A DNA stretch of 33,515 nucleotides from Meiothermus hypogaeus (GTDB lineage Bacteria; Deinococcota; Deinococci; Deinococcales; Thermaceae): the NCBI RefSeq assembly GCF_003574035.1, contig NZ_QWKY01000038.1, forward strand, positions 1 to 33,515. Direction: 5' to 3'. Under the pieces are notes generated by a model that was not told the origin of the DNA, did no database searches, and worked only from the letters and a program-made list of their open reading frames with translations. A program made the position numbers and the translations under genes. Shown one piece after another: positions 16,600 to 24,245 of the stretch; position 1 is the first letter of the stretch; every line of letters begins with the position of its first letter.

Positions 16600-17928
16600 A
16601 TGCGAGTGCTGCCGCACAAAACCGTCCCGGCCATTCCGATGCCCCTGCCCAAGCCTCGGGGGGGGCTGCTGGGCGGTTTTCGCAGCCGCCTGATGCTCAG
16701 CTTGTCGGCGGTGGTGGTGCTGACGGCCTTGCTGGTAGGGGGGCTGGGGTTTGTACGCTTTCAGGACACCCTGGGTCGAGAGGCCCGTCAGGACCTCGAG
16801 TCCGTGACCAATGCGGTAGAACAGGCCCTGATAATTACCCCCGAGCAGGCCCTGCTCGACCCGAGCCGCCTGCCCAGGCTGGCCGAACTCGGCAACAGCC
16901 GGTTTCGGGTGCTGCGGGCCGAGCAGGTGTTTTTGGAAATCGGCGGGCGCTTTCCCACCGAAGCCGCGGGCTGGCTGAAAACAGAACGTTTGCTGGAGCA
17001 GGGTTTTGTGCTGCAGGCGGCCCTCGAGACCCGCAGCCAAAACGAGGCCCTACAGGCTTTCTGGCGCACCGAACTGCTGGCCCTGCCGCTCTCGCTGCTC
17101 TTGGCCCTGGTTGCGGCCTACCTGCTGTTTGGCTATCTGATGCGCCCTGTACGCCACCTGACCGAAGCCGCCCATGCCATTGCGCAACAGCGCTTTCCCA
17201 AGCCGGTTCCGGTGCCGCCGGGCCAGGATGAGCTATCCGACCTGGCCAAAAGCTTTAATCGCATGACCCAGGCGGTAGAAGGGTTTTTGGAGCGGGAGCG
17301 TAATTTCGCCCGTTACACCTCCCACGAGCTGCGTACCCCCCTGGCAACGCTGCGGGTGCAGATAGAAGCCCTAGAGCAAGGGCTGCTATCCCCCGAGGAA
17401 TCGCTGCCGCCCATCAAGGCCAGCCTCGAGCGCCTCGAGCGCCTGCTGGCGGGCTTGCTGGCCCTGACCCGCAGCCCCCAGCGAGACCCCCAGCCGGTGG
17501 AGGTGGGCTTAACGTTACGCTCGGTGGTGGAAAACTTTAATCCAGAAGAGCGGTCGCGTATTACCCTGGAGGGAGACCTGGAGGCCCGGGTGCTGGGCTA
17601 CGAAGAGCTATTGCAGCAAGCCCTGGGCAACCTGGTGGGTAATGCGCTCAAGTTTAGCCCGGAGCCTGTACAGATTGAAGTTCGGCAGGAAGCCATGATC
17701 CACATCCACATCCTTGACCGGGGGCCCGGCGTGCGGGAAGAAGACCTGCCGCGCCTGGGCAATCCCTTCTTGCGGTTGCAGCCCAGGGTGGAGGGGATGG
17801 GGCTGGGACTGGCCCTGGTTCGGCACATCGCGATCCTACTGGGCGGCAGGCTCGAGTTTCGCAACCGGGCGGGGGGTGGCTTGGAGGCCATCCTGAGCCT
17901 GCCAAGGTTCGAGGTGAAACGTGCGTAG
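16600..17928 (+). CDS. Sensor histidine kinase
   Basis: This 442-residue membrane kinase has a first helix at about residues 31-52, an extracytoplasmic region of roughly 100 residues and a second helix at about 157-181. A HAMP linker follows (LMRPVRHLTEAAHAIAQQ). The dimerisation box has His242 (RYTSHELRTPLATL). The ATP-binding domain shows NLVGNALKFSP (N box), DRGPGV (G1) and GMGLGLALV (G2). It would autophosphorylate and pass phosphate to the regulator encoded just upstream. Its end overlaps the next gene by 8 bp, tying the Gly/Asn-rich protein into the same operon. Confidence 0.95.
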   Translation: MRVLPHKTVPAIPMPLPKPRGGLLGGFRSRLMLSLSAVVVLTALLVGGLGFVRFQDTLGREARQDLESVTNAVEQALIITPEQALLDPSRLPRLAELGNSRFRVLRAEQVFLEIGGRFPTEAAGWLKTERLLEQGFVLQAALETRSQNEALQAFWRTELLALPLSLLLALVAAYLLFGYLMRPVRHLTEAAHAIAQQRFPKPVPVPPGQDELSDLAKSFNRMTQAVEGFLERERNFARYTSHELRTPLATLRVQIEALEQGLLSPEESLPPIKASLERLERLLAGLLALTRSPQRDPQPVEVGLTLRSVVENFNPEERSRITLEGDLEARVLGYEELLQQALGNLVGNALKFSPEPVQIEVRQEAMIHIHILDRGPGVREEDLPRLGNPFLRLQPRVEGMGLGLALVRHIAILLGGRLEFRNRAGGGLEAILSLPRFEVKRA

Positions 17929-18754
17929 TCTGCGCTTGGTGTTTTGGCTGTGGATGGCCTTGGTTCTGGCAGCCCCTCCGGTGCTGGCCGTAAGTGTCCC
18001 GGCTAGCAGCCAGCCCGACCTTGCGCCCGATGGGCCTGTCCTCGTGCAGCGCGGCAACGGGAACGGCAATGGCAACGGTAATGGGAATGGAAACGGTAAC
18101 GGAGGTGGGAGTAGCGGGGGCAACGGTAACGGAGGTGGGAACAGCGGGGGCAACGGCAACAGCGGCGGGAATGGAAACAGTGGCAACAACGGGGGCAACA
18201 GCGGCGGGGGCGGTAGTAACAAGAGCGGCGATAACCCGAGCCCCAATCCTAATTCCAACGCCAATCTCAACCCCTCGAGCGCCCGCCAGCCCCGCAGCTA
18301 CATGGGCCAGGTGACGGTAAGCGCCGCTGGTCAGGTCATCTCGGGGAATGTGCGCATTCAGAGTAGCTCGCCCTGGTTGAGCCTGGCCATTCCGGGCATG
18401 TGGCTCGAGGCCAACGGGTTCTGGGAGGGCGAAGTGTTTGTCGCTACCGAAGTTAAGCTGCATAGCCCCGTGCCTTGGGCCTTCTATCAAGGCCCCGCCA
18501 GCCTGGTGGGGGCTTCGCAGTACCAACACGTAAGCGCCTGGCTTTCCAGTAGCCGCTCGGATCCCTTCCTGGCCTTGCGTGCCGCCGGCGAACAAAACCA
18601 GGTGCGGGTGGTGGCCTACTTCGATGGCAACAAGTTCCGGGCCCTTCCGGCCAGCTTTCCCATTCCGCCAGGGCTCAAGCCCGGCTGGTACGAGCTGCTG
18701 GGCACGGTGGGGGCGCAAGGACTGGCCTGGTCTTCGGTAAAGGCCTTCCCGTAA
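17921..18754 (+). CDS. Secreted Gly/Asn-rich protein
   Basis: This 277-residue protein starts with GTG inside the kinase gene (8 bp overlap). It has a signal peptide (RSLRLVFWLWMALVLAAPPVLA). Residues about 45-105 are low-complexity, built of GN, GGN and NSGG units with at least one 30 bp tandem duplication. A Pro/Asn linker leads to a folded C-terminal domain (about 125-277, from RSYMGQVTVSAAGQVISGNVRI). That domain is rich in short beta strands and resembles the OB-like DUF5666 domain; this match is by eye only. Translational coupling suggests that the protein is the ligand, modulator or main target of the two-component pair. Confidence 0.75.
   Translation: MRSLRLVFWLWMALVLAAPPVLAVSVPASSQPDLAPDGPVLVQRGNGNGNGNGNGNGNGNGGGSSGGNGNGGGNSGGNGNSGGNGNSGNNGGNSGGGGSNKSGDNPSPNPNSNANLNPSSARQPRSYMGQVTVSAAGQVISGNVRIQSSSPWLSLAIPGMWLEANGFWEGEVFVATEVKLHSPVPWAFYQGPASLVGASQYQHVSAWLSSSRSDPFLALRAAGEQNQVRVVAYFDGNKFRALPASFPIPPGLKPGWYELLGTVGAQGLAWSSVKAFP
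18092..18151 (+). repeat. 30 bp tandem duplication in the Gly/Asn-rich gene
   Basis: Two adjacent 30 bp units (18092-18121 and 18122-18151) differ at only two positions (GTAGC versus ACAGC). They keep the reading frame and encode NGNGGG-S/N-SGG. The surrounding DNA is a degenerate GGNAAY hexamer array. Confidence 0.7.
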
Positions 18755-18829
18755 GAAAAGAGGTCAGGGGTCGGGGAACAGGGCCCGTAAAGATTGGTAA
18801 CAGGCCAGCGCCCTGGATCAAACAGCAAA

Positions 18830-19843
18830 TCAGATCGGGCGGTAGCGCCCCGCGTTGCTGTGCGCCAATCCCTTGAGCTCCAGCAGCATCAGCACCGAGA
18901 GGGTCTCGGCGGTGGAGAGGCCGGTGGTTTGGGCGAGGTCGTCGGGTAGGGCCTCGGAGAGCTCGAGCAAGGCCCGGTAGACCTGGGCTTGGGGGCCCTC
19001 GAGCTGTATCGCTTGCTTTTGCGGCGCCCGTACCCCCAGCGCATTCAGCACATCCTCGGTGTTCACCACCAGCCCGGCGCCGTCCTGAATCAGCCGGTTA
19101 CAACCCAGCGAGAAGGTGTCGCCGGGGCGGCCCGGCACGGCCAGCACGTCGCGGCCCAGCTCCGCGGCAAACCGGGCAGTAATCAGACTGCCGCTTTTCT
19201 CCCCGGCCTCCACCACCAGTACGGCTTTGGCCAGCGCGGCCACAATGCGGTTGCGCCGGGGGAACAGTCCGGCCTGGGGGGGCGTTCCCAGGGGAAACTC
19301 CGAGAGCACGTTCATTTGCTCGGCCAGGTTGCGATTCTGGGGAGGATAGAAGCGATCCATGGCGCTGCCCAGCACCCCCAGGGTGTAGCCGCCCCCCTCC
19401 AAAGCGCCCTTGTGCGAGGCGGCATCGATGCCCAGGGCCAGGCCCGAGATAACCCCCACGCCGGCCTCGGCCAGTTCGCGCGCTACCTTGTGCGTCCAGG
19501 CGGTGGCCCAGGGGCTGGCTTTGCGGGTGCCCACTACGGCAATGTTGCGCTCGGAAGGCGGTAGTTCCCCCTTCAGGTACAACACCATAGGGGGGCTCTC
19601 GAGGTGCCGCAGCACCTCGGGGTAGGCCGGCTCCCACAGCCCAATCAGCCGCAGACCCAGCCGGGTCGCTTGCTCACGCTCCTGCACGGCCCGGCCCTCC
19701 TGTAAGGTTTTGGCGTAGCCGGAGGCAATCTCGCGGCCCAGCAGTTCGGCCACGGCCTCCACGCTTAGGTCGGTAGCAAGGGCTTGTTGCAGGCGGCTGG
19801 GGCCAACCTGGGGAGAGAGTGCAAGGGCCAGGGGGTCGGACAT
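18830..19843 (-). CDS. dprA: DNA-processing protein DprA
   Basis: DprA (Smf) loads RecA onto incoming single-stranded DNA in natural transformation. The 337-residue reading from the ATG at 19843 ([20 protein letters not shown]) has an N-terminal helical region, then the Rossmann-like DprA core: [55 protein letters not shown] and [14 protein letters not shown]-terminal winged-helix-like domain (about 280-337) follows. The open frame extends upstream to 20209, but that part is antisense to era and is not credible; an ATG at 19852 is also possible. The gene is divergent from era. Confidence 0.93.
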   Translation of the reverse strand: MSDPLALALSPQVGPSRLQQALATDLSVEAVAELLGREIASGYAKTLQEGRAVQEREQATRLGLRLIGLWEPAYPEVLRHLESPPMVLYLKGELPPSERNIAVVGTRKASPWATAWTHKVARELAEAGVGVISGLALGIDAASHKGALEGGGYTLGVLGSAMDRFYPPQNRNLAEQMNVLSEFPLGTPPQAGLFPRRNRIVAALAKAVLVVEAGEKSGSLITARFAAELGRDVLAVPGRPGDTFSLGCNRLIQDGAGLVVNTEDVLNALGVRAPQKQAIQLEGPQAQVYRALLELSEALPDDLAQTTGLSTAETLSVLMLLELKGLAHSNAGRYRPI

Positions 19844-19853
19844 AGCTCGCATC

Positions 19854-19859
19854 AGGATA
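19854..19859 (-). promoter_or_regulatory. -10 box of dprA
   Basis: TATCCT on the minus strand lies 10 nt before the ATG at 19843, giving a leader of only a few bases. No SD is present. Confidence 0.4.
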
Positions 19860-19888
19860 GCGCATGGGGGAGAGCCTGGAGGTTCATC

Positions 19889-19894
19889 TATACT
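19889..19894 (+). promoter_or_regulatory. -10 box of era (leaderless)
   Basis: TATACT is followed by 6 nt and then the GTG start. A GGAGG at 19878-19882 is 18 nt away and upstream of this box, too far to act as SD. Confidence 0.5.
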
Positions 19895-19900
19895 AAAGCG

Positions 19901-20797
19901 GTGAATGAAGGAACCACCTATTCCGGCTTTGTGGCCCTGGTGGGCAAGCCCAACGTGGGCAAGTCCACCCTGGTCAATTCCATGCTGGGCGTGAAGATCG
20001 CCCCCATCAGCCCCAAACCGCAGACCACCCGCAAGCGGGTGCGCGGCATCCATACCGAGGGCAACCGCCAGATTGTGTTCGTGGATACCCCTGGCTGGCA
20101 CGAAGCCGCCGATGCCATGAGCGAGTACATGATCCGCCAGATTACCGAGGCGCTGGCCGAGGTCAACGTGGTGCTCTGGCTGGTGGATTTGCGCCACCCC
20201 CCCACCCACGAGGACGAGCTGGTTGCCCGTGCGCTGCGCCCCCTGAAGGGGCAGGTGCCGATTTTTTTGGTGGGCAACAAGGCCGATGCGGCCAAGTATC
20301 CCGAATCAGCCTTGCAAGCCTATGCTGAACTGCTGCCAGGGCTGGAAACCCGCATGATATCGGCCCAGAACGAACGCGACGCCAAAGCCCTGCGCGATGA
20401 GGTACTGGCCCTGCTGCCCGAAGGCCCTTTCTTCTTCCCCGAAGACTACGCCAAGGGCGACCAGACCCCCGAGGAATGGGCCGCCGAGATTGTGCGGGAA
20501 GAGGCCATGAAGCGTCTCAAGGAGGAGATACCCTACTCTATTGCTACCAAAACCGAGGAATTCGAGCTCCGGGACAACGGCATGTTTTATATTCAGGTCA
20601 ACATCTACGTTGAGCGTGAGAACCACAAGCCCATCCTGATTGGGGCGGGCGGACGGATGCTGCGGGAGATTGGGGCGGCAGCACGAAAGCAGCTTGAGGT
20701 ATTTTTGGCGCACAAGGTCTACCTCGACCTGCAGGTCAAGGTGTACCCTAACTGGCGCAAAGACCCCGAAGCCCTGCGGGAGCTGGGCTACCATTGA
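19901..20797 (+). CDS. era: GTPase Era
   Basis: Era is a GTPase that binds 16S rRNA and helps mature the 30S subunit. From the GTG at 19901 the protein has 298 residues, the usual length. G1 is GKPNVGKST (15-23), the switch Thr pair is at 42-43 ([10 protein letters not shown]), G3 is DTPG (62-65) and G4 is NKAD (126-129). A C-terminal KH domain (about 200-298) contains [14 protein letters not shown], the RNA-binding GxxG loop. The reading frame extends upstream to 19784, but the extra 39 residues overlap dprA and are not family-like. The DUF2905 gene follows after 3 bp. Confidence 0.96.
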   Translation: MNEGTTYSGFVALVGKPNVGKSTLVNSMLGVKIAPISPKPQTTRKRVRGIHTEGNRQIVFVDTPGWHEAADAMSEYMIRQITEALAEVNVVLWLVDLRHPPTHEDELVARALRPLKGQVPIFLVGNKADAAKYPESALQAYAELLPGLETRMISAQNERDAKALRDEVLALLPEGPFFFPEDYAKGDQTPEEWAAEIVREEAMKRLKEEIPYSIATKTEEFELRDNGMFYIQVNIYVERENHKPILIGAGGRMLREIGAAARKQLEVFLAHKVYLDLQVKVYPNWRKDPEALRELGYH

Positions 20798-20800
20798 GGC

Positions 20801-21022
20801 ATGGAGGTCGGGCGCTTTTTGCTGGGGCTGGGCCTTTTGCTGGTGGCCCTGGGTCTGGTTTGGTTGTATGCGCCTGGGTTGCTGAGCTGGTTTGGTCGCC
20901 TGCCGGGAGATATTCGCATCGAGCGGGAGGGATTTCGCTTCTACCTTCCCCTTACCTCGATGGTGCTTGTTAGTGTGGGACTGAGCCTGCTCTTCAACCT
21001 GCTGCTTCGCTGGTTTCGCTAG
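20801..21022 (+). CDS. DUF2905 family membrane protein
   Basis: This 73-residue protein has two hydrophobic helices (about 5-27 and 49-69) joined by WFGRLPGDIRIEREGFRFYLPLTS, the hallmark LPGDIR-type loop of DUF2905. The function of this family is unknown. It starts 3 bp after the era stop and is very likely co-translated with it. Confidence 0.88.
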   Translation: MEVGRFLLGLGLLLVALGLVWLYAPGLLSWFGRLPGDIRIEREGFRFYLPLTSMVLVSVGLSLLFNLLLRWFR

Positions 21023-21029
21023 AACCAGA

Positions 21030-21067
21030 TTAGAGCGCTCTTCACATAAAGCGAGCCTCCCGAGAAT
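21030..21067 (+). repeat. Dispersed 38 bp motif, copy 2
   Basis: It aligns without gaps to 7330-7367 (29 of 38 identical). It abuts the MITE copy B boundary exactly, and its last four bases, GAAT, form the left member of the direct repeat that flanks the element. Confidence 0.4.
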
Positions 21068-21383
21068 TTATACCGGATTCAAAAAGACAGTTTACAAAAC
21101 CAAAAACACCAGAGGCTGTCTTTTTTAATCCTAGAGCACACCCCTCCCTTGAGTACCGGCGCTAGCCGGGGGCCGATGGCCCTTCACTGTCGGTCGGCGA
21201 AGAAAGCGTCTCCCTTCCAAGGGGCGGTACCGCCCTCCGCTACGCGGATAACTTCCAAGGGGCGGTATCGCCCTCCGCTACGCGGATAACTTCCAAGGGG
21301 CGGTATCGCCCTCCGCTACGCGGATAACTTCGGTCGGGTTAGTTCGTCACCATAGGGTGACGAACTAACCGAATCTGGTATTA
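21068..21383 (-). mobile_element. MITE-like repeat, copy B (expanded)
   Basis: In reverse orientation to copies A and C, this 316 bp copy has ends TTATACCGGATTC (21068-21080) and GAATCTGGTATTA (21371-21383). Both sides carry GAAT (21064-21067 and 21384-21387), a likely 4 bp target duplication. Its main hairpin has arms GGTTAGTTCGTCACC (21337-21351) and its complement at 21356-21370, loop ATAG. Compared with copy A, three stem positions have changed on both strands so that pairing is kept. It is longer than A because of a triplicated 38 bp unit and an extra stretch of about 40 bp with a CCGGC-GCTA-GCCGG hairpin. Confidence 0.75.
21215..21328 (-). repeat. Three tandem 38 bp units inside MITE copy B
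   Basis: Units at 21215-21252, 21253-21290 and 21291-21328 differ at a single position (GGTACCGCC in the first, GGTATCGCC in the others). Each contains two mini-hairpins. Copies A and C have one unit only, so this is a local expansion. There are no spacers, so it is not a CRISPR array. Confidence 0.85.
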
Positions 21384-21565
21384 GAATTCCCTGTCCCTGA
21401 CAGAACAGTTGCCGCCCGGATGGGCAGCAACGTCAACGTCTGTGAAGGGCGCGATAGGGTTTTCCATGAATACGAGCCTTCCGGGGCAGCGAAAGACCTT
21501 AACCACGCCCTTTTCCCGATGGCCGAATGTTTTGTTGTGAGCGGTAAAAATCTCCTAGAACCCGC

Positions 21566-21976
21566 TCAGCCTGCTGGTTTGGGGGGGCTGTCCTGAACCC
21601 CCAGCGGGATGGCATTCTGCTGGGAGATCCGGCTGTACATGGTGTTGGCGATTGAGTAGGCGAACTGCTTCATGGTCTGGGCGTTGGGGCCCGCGTAGTG
21701 CTCGTCTATGGTCTGGGTGAAGAGCTCGAGCCAGCGCTGGAAGTGCTCGAGTTTGAGCGGTTTGCGGGCGTTTAGCAGTAGATGCTTGTACATCATGCCG
21801 CCCCTGTAAGCGCCGGTATGCCACAGGATGTTCTCCCAGAAGTCATGGATGACAGGCAGGTGGTTCATCAAGTCCAGGCCCTCAAATAAGTAGCCAATCA
21901 GTTCGTCCTGAAGGGCCTTGGCATAGAAGCTGTCTACCACTACGGCGAGGTCGGCTCTGGAGGCTATGTCGTTCAC
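21566..21976 (-). CDS. Group III truncated haemoglobin
   Basis: This 136-residue haem protein has the layout of group III truncated globins such as Campylobacter Ctb. Tyr18 (B10), His39 (E7), His65 in MMYKHLL (proximal F8) and Trp82 in HFQRWLELF correspond to the family's haem-pocket residues. It probably binds O2 or NO and may protect against nitrosative stress or help at low oxygen. The start is a GTG with a TAAGGT box 7 nt upstream and no SD, so it looks leaderless. No neighbouring gene gives further clues. The C-terminal tail (about 122-136, ending SPPKPAG) is probably flexible. Confidence 0.85.
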   Translation of the reverse strand: MNDIASRADLAVVVDSFYAKALQDELIGYLFEGLDLMNHLPVIHDFWENILWHTGAYRGGMMYKHLLLNARKPLKLEHFQRWLELFTQTIDEHYAGPNAQTMKQFAYSIANTMYSRISQQNAIPLGVQDSPPKPAG

Positions 21977-21983
21977 AGACCTA

Positions 21984-21989
21984 ACCTTA
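21984..21989 (-). promoter_or_regulatory. -10 box of the truncated haemoglobin gene
   Basis: TAAGGT on the minus strand is followed by 7 nt and the GTG at 21976. No SD is present. Confidence 0.4.
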
Positions 21990-22217
21990 GGCCAAAGAAC
22001 GGCCCGGCTGTAGTGAGCAAAGCCCCGATTCGATTAAACCCAAGGAAAGTTAATGCAGGCTTACCCCGTTATGGTGGGTTGCTCGGCCATGAGATTTGGG
22101 TGCCGGACGCTCATCTTCTTGATTTTTTCATGCGGCTGCCATCGGACTGCCATCAAGCCCAACCATCCTTGTTTATGGAGCATCCTGGCCAGGACTCCCC
22201 GCACAGGAGGAAACGCC

Positions 22218-22739
22218 ATGAAAAACGGTCTAGCGGTACTCTTGGTTTTGGCTTTGTTGGGTTGGGGCAACGCGCTGGCGCAAACCGACCCCCAGCCCCC
22301 TGCGCCCGGCTCGGCTATGACCGAACTGGCCGCACATATCGAGGGGATTGGCAAGCTCCTCGAGGGCGAGAACAAACTAACGAAGGAACAAGTCGATCTT
22401 CTGCTACCCTATCTGCGGGCCATTCGCAGCTCGGCAGCCCTCACGCCCGTGATGGCCGAGTGGTATGTCCAGCAGATTCAGGCTCAACTGACCCCCGAGC
22501 AGCGTGCTGCCATACAACCTGCTGAAGCTACCCCCGAGTCTGCCAACCAGACCACCCAGACCGGCAACACCTCGAGCGATAGTAGCCAGAACCAGACCAA
22601 TACCGAGTCCAGTACTCAGACTGAGCAAACCCCCGCTTTAGCGCTTGACCTGAACGCGCCTAATCCCTTTGCCCAGGAGCCAGCCGCTACGCGACTAGAC
22701 GAGATAATCGCCAGGCTGACCCAGATAAGCCAGGCGTAA
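22218..22739 (+). CDS. Hypothetical secreted protein with Gln/Thr/Ser-rich linker
   Basis: This 173-residue protein has a signal peptide (KNGLAVLLVLALLGWGNALA, cut before QTDPQ). A helical segment (about 35-100) contains LTKEQVDLLLPYLRAIRSS and a similar-looking QAQLTPEQRAAIQP. A low-complexity linker of Thr, Gln, Asn and Ser follows (about 105-140), then a short C-terminal helix (LDEIIARLTQISQA). The start at 22218 is set by an AGGAGG SD; the frame is open upstream to 22053, but that part is not protein-like. No family is recognised. It lies upstream of the pseudopilin operon but is separated from it by a strong terminator. Confidence 0.75.
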   Translation: MKNGLAVLLVLALLGWGNALAQTDPQPPAPGSAMTELAAHIEGIGKLLEGENKLTKEQVDLLLPYLRAIRSSAALTPVMAEWYVQQIQAQLTPEQRAAIQPAEATPESANQTTQTGNTSSDSSQNQTNTESSTQTEQTPALALDLNAPNPFAQEPAATRLDEIIARLTQISQA

Positions 22740-22903
22740 GGTCAATTTGCATTCGTAGAGCGCCACATCTACCGGGCGAGCCGTCAAAGGTATCGAAGCA
22801 ATCTGGAAAGTTGCCTAACCCTGAGCCATTGCCTTGCTCCTGCTAATTGCTCGCGATACTGCGTCTGCGGGCTTGTTTTGGAAAGCTGGTCTCGAGTTTT
22901 GTT

Positions 22904-22930
22904 GAGGAGCCTCCTGGCTCCTCATTTTTT
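22904..22930 (+). terminator. Rho-independent terminator
   Basis: A perfect 9 bp stem (TGAGGAGCC/GGCTCCTCA) with loop TCCT runs straight into six T. It ends transcripts from the secreted-protein gene and insulates the pseudopilin operon. Confidence 0.85.
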
Positions 22931-23121
22931 ATGTCCTTTGCCCCAAGACTGGATTAATGAGATATTAATGTGAAGAACTTCGTTACTTGCCTACTTTTCG
23001 GGGTGATGACTAGGTTATGGAAATGGGTTTTTTGCGCTTGAATCACCCCAAACAAGCGTTGCGAGCAATTCTGCTCTCCCCCCAAATAGGGGCGCTGTGC
23101 GAGCCCCAGACGTCCTACAAT

Positions 23122-23127
23122 TAGTAT
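23122..23127 (+). promoter_or_regulatory. -10 box of the pseudopilin operon
   Basis: TAGTAT is followed by 6 nt and the ATG at 23134, with no SD. A second candidate, TACAAT, lies at 23116-23121. Confidence 0.4.
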
Positions 23128-23133
23128 TGGACT

Positions 23134-23661
23134 ATGAGGTGGGTAGGGGGCCTAACGCTGGTTGAAATCATCTTGGTGTTGGCGATCCTGGGTATTTTGC
23201 TGACGATTGGGCTGGGCTACTTCAACCCCGACCGCATCGCAGTTTCTCAGGCCAGCGAGGTCTTGTCCGCGCAGGTCACAAGGGCGCGCCTCGAGGCCAT
23301 TCGTAACAACACCCTTGGGGGTATCTCCTTCAATACAGTTGGCAACGGCAGCCTTCAGGTTTGGGTGCTGGACAGGAATAACCCAAACCTCGCCAACCCA
23401 GTTGTGCTTCAGACCATCACCCTGGGTCAGGGTGATTTTCCTCGAGTCCGGTGCCAGTCCGCTACCCTGACCGCCTCAACTTCTTCTACTACCAACTGCC
23501 CCAATGCCGGAACCTACAGATTTACCTTCGATGCCCGTGGGGTTCCGCAAGAACAAGAACGCCTCAGCATTGTGTTGAGCAATTTCGCGGGCAGCTTTCA
23601 GCGTACCGTTTGTATTAACCAACAAGGCCGCAGTCAGGTGGTGAGTGGTACATGTCCATAA
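23134..23661 (+). CDS. Pseudopilin, GspH/FimT type
   Basis: This 175-residue prepilin has a class III signal: a short leader MRWVGG, then LTLVEIILVLAILGILLTIG with Glu at mature position 5. PilD-type peptidase would cut after the Gly. The region after the helix (ASEVLSAQVTRARLEAIRNN) and the late FDARG segment are typical GspH/FimT features. Two Cys pairs (RCQSATL...TNCPN, TVCINQ...GTCP) may form disulfides. It is the first of four co-directional genes and corresponds in position to pilA1 of the Thermus competence pseudopilin cluster. It is likely a minor pilin that primes type IV pilus or DNA-uptake pilus assembly. Confidence 0.88.
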   Translation: MRWVGGLTLVEIILVLAILGILLTIGLGYFNPDRIAVSQASEVLSAQVTRARLEAIRNNTLGGISFNTVGNGSLQVWVLDRNNPNLANPVVLQTITLGQGDFPRVRCQSATLTASTSSTTNCPNAGTYRFTFDARGVPQEQERLSIVLSNFAGSFQRTVCINQQGRSQVVSGTCP

Positions 23662-23672
23662 GGGGTGGGGCC

Positions 23673-24245
23673 ATGCATAAGCCAGTGGGAATCAGCATTG
23701 TGGAACTTCTGGTGGCCCTGGCCATCATTGGCATTGCCTTTGTGCCCCTGGTGCTCAGCCAGCTTTCCAGCCTGCGGGCCAGTGCCCAGACCGGGCTGGT
23801 CTCGCAGGTCAAGGCTGCTGCCACGGCGGAATTGGAGCGCCAGACTGCGCTGGTGCTGCAAGTGGAGACACCCCCTTCCAGCAACAGCCTGCGCGACGAC
23901 ATCAGCGCCAACAAGAGCTTTTACTTTGTGGACTACTTCTACAGTTGTCCCAACCCTCCTGTTGCGCTGCCCACACCCTCGAGCAACTCTTCTCGCACGG
24001 CCCTGCGTTCGGGGATAAGTTGCGATAACGGCAGCGGCACCACCAATAACCAGATTACCACCCGCTGGAGTGTGGCCCGAGAGTCCGGGCTGCTGGGGGA
24101 AGGGCTCATCATCATCACCGTGACCGCTACCCACAGCCGGGGGCCCACGGTCACGCTGGTTAACCGCATCAGTTGCTACGATGTGTTCCCCTCGCCCACC
24201 TCAGACGCCCCCGCCCCTTGTCCCACCCCCGCAGGAGGCCCCTAG
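23673..24245 (+). CDS. Pseudopilin, PilV/GspI-like
   Basis: The protein has about 190 residues from the ATG at 23673, which reads MHKPVGISIVELLVALAIIG: a short basic leader, Gly before the cut site and Glu5. An in-frame ATG at 23652 would overlap the previous gene and place the signal further inside, and AGGGG just before 23673 supports the later start. Mature features include FVPLVLSQLSSLRASAQTGLVSQVKAAATAELE, typical of PilV-type minor pilins, and several Cys. It overlaps nothing and is followed directly by the PilW-like gene. Its position corresponds to pilA2 of Thermus. Confidence 0.85.
   Translation: MHKPVGISIVELLVALAIIGIAFVPLVLSQLSSLRASAQTGLVSQVKAAATAELERQTALVLQVETPPSSNSLRDDISANKSFYFVDYFYSCPNPPVALPTPSSNSSRTALRSGISCDNGSGTTNNQITTRWSVARESGLLGEGLIIITVTATHSRGPTVTLVNRISCYDVFPSPTSDAPAPCPTPAGGP

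Larger units (their letters stand above)
21023..21565. other. Gene-free convergent intergenic region
   Basis: No coding sequence is supported. The stretch contains dispersed motif copy 2 (21030-21067), MITE copy B (21068-21383) and the second dispersed motif (21437-21455). About 110 bp without clear signals remain before the end of the haemoglobin gene. Confidence 0.6.
22740..23133. other. Gene-free region upstream of the pseudopilin operon
   Basis: No coding sequence is supported. Besides the terminator at 22904, it holds an AT-rich patch (about 22930-23040) with a directly repeated ATTAAT, and a widely spaced inverted repeat GGGGTGAT...ATCACCCC (arms near 23000 and 23043). These could be regulatory sites for the pilin genes. 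Confidence 0.5.

Noticed and set aside
17654-18718. Long antisense open frame opposite the kinase and Gly/Asn-rich genes
   Set aside because: It is generated by the GN repeat and codon bias of the real genes and contains Pro/Ala/Val runs without any domain.
18755-18829. Terminator between the Gly/Asn-rich gene and dprA
   Set aside because: CAGGGC/GCCCTG arms exist but are far apart and there is no T-run, so it is not convincing.
19844-20209. N-terminal extension of dprA
   Set aside because: It runs antisense through era and is unlike DprA; the start at 19843 gives the normal protein.
21215-21328. CRISPR array
   Set aside because: The 38 bp units are directly adjacent without spacers, and no cas genes are present.
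22053-22217. Upstream extension of the secreted protein at 22218
   Set aside because: A perfect SD and signal peptide start at 22218; the extra 55 residues have no protein character.
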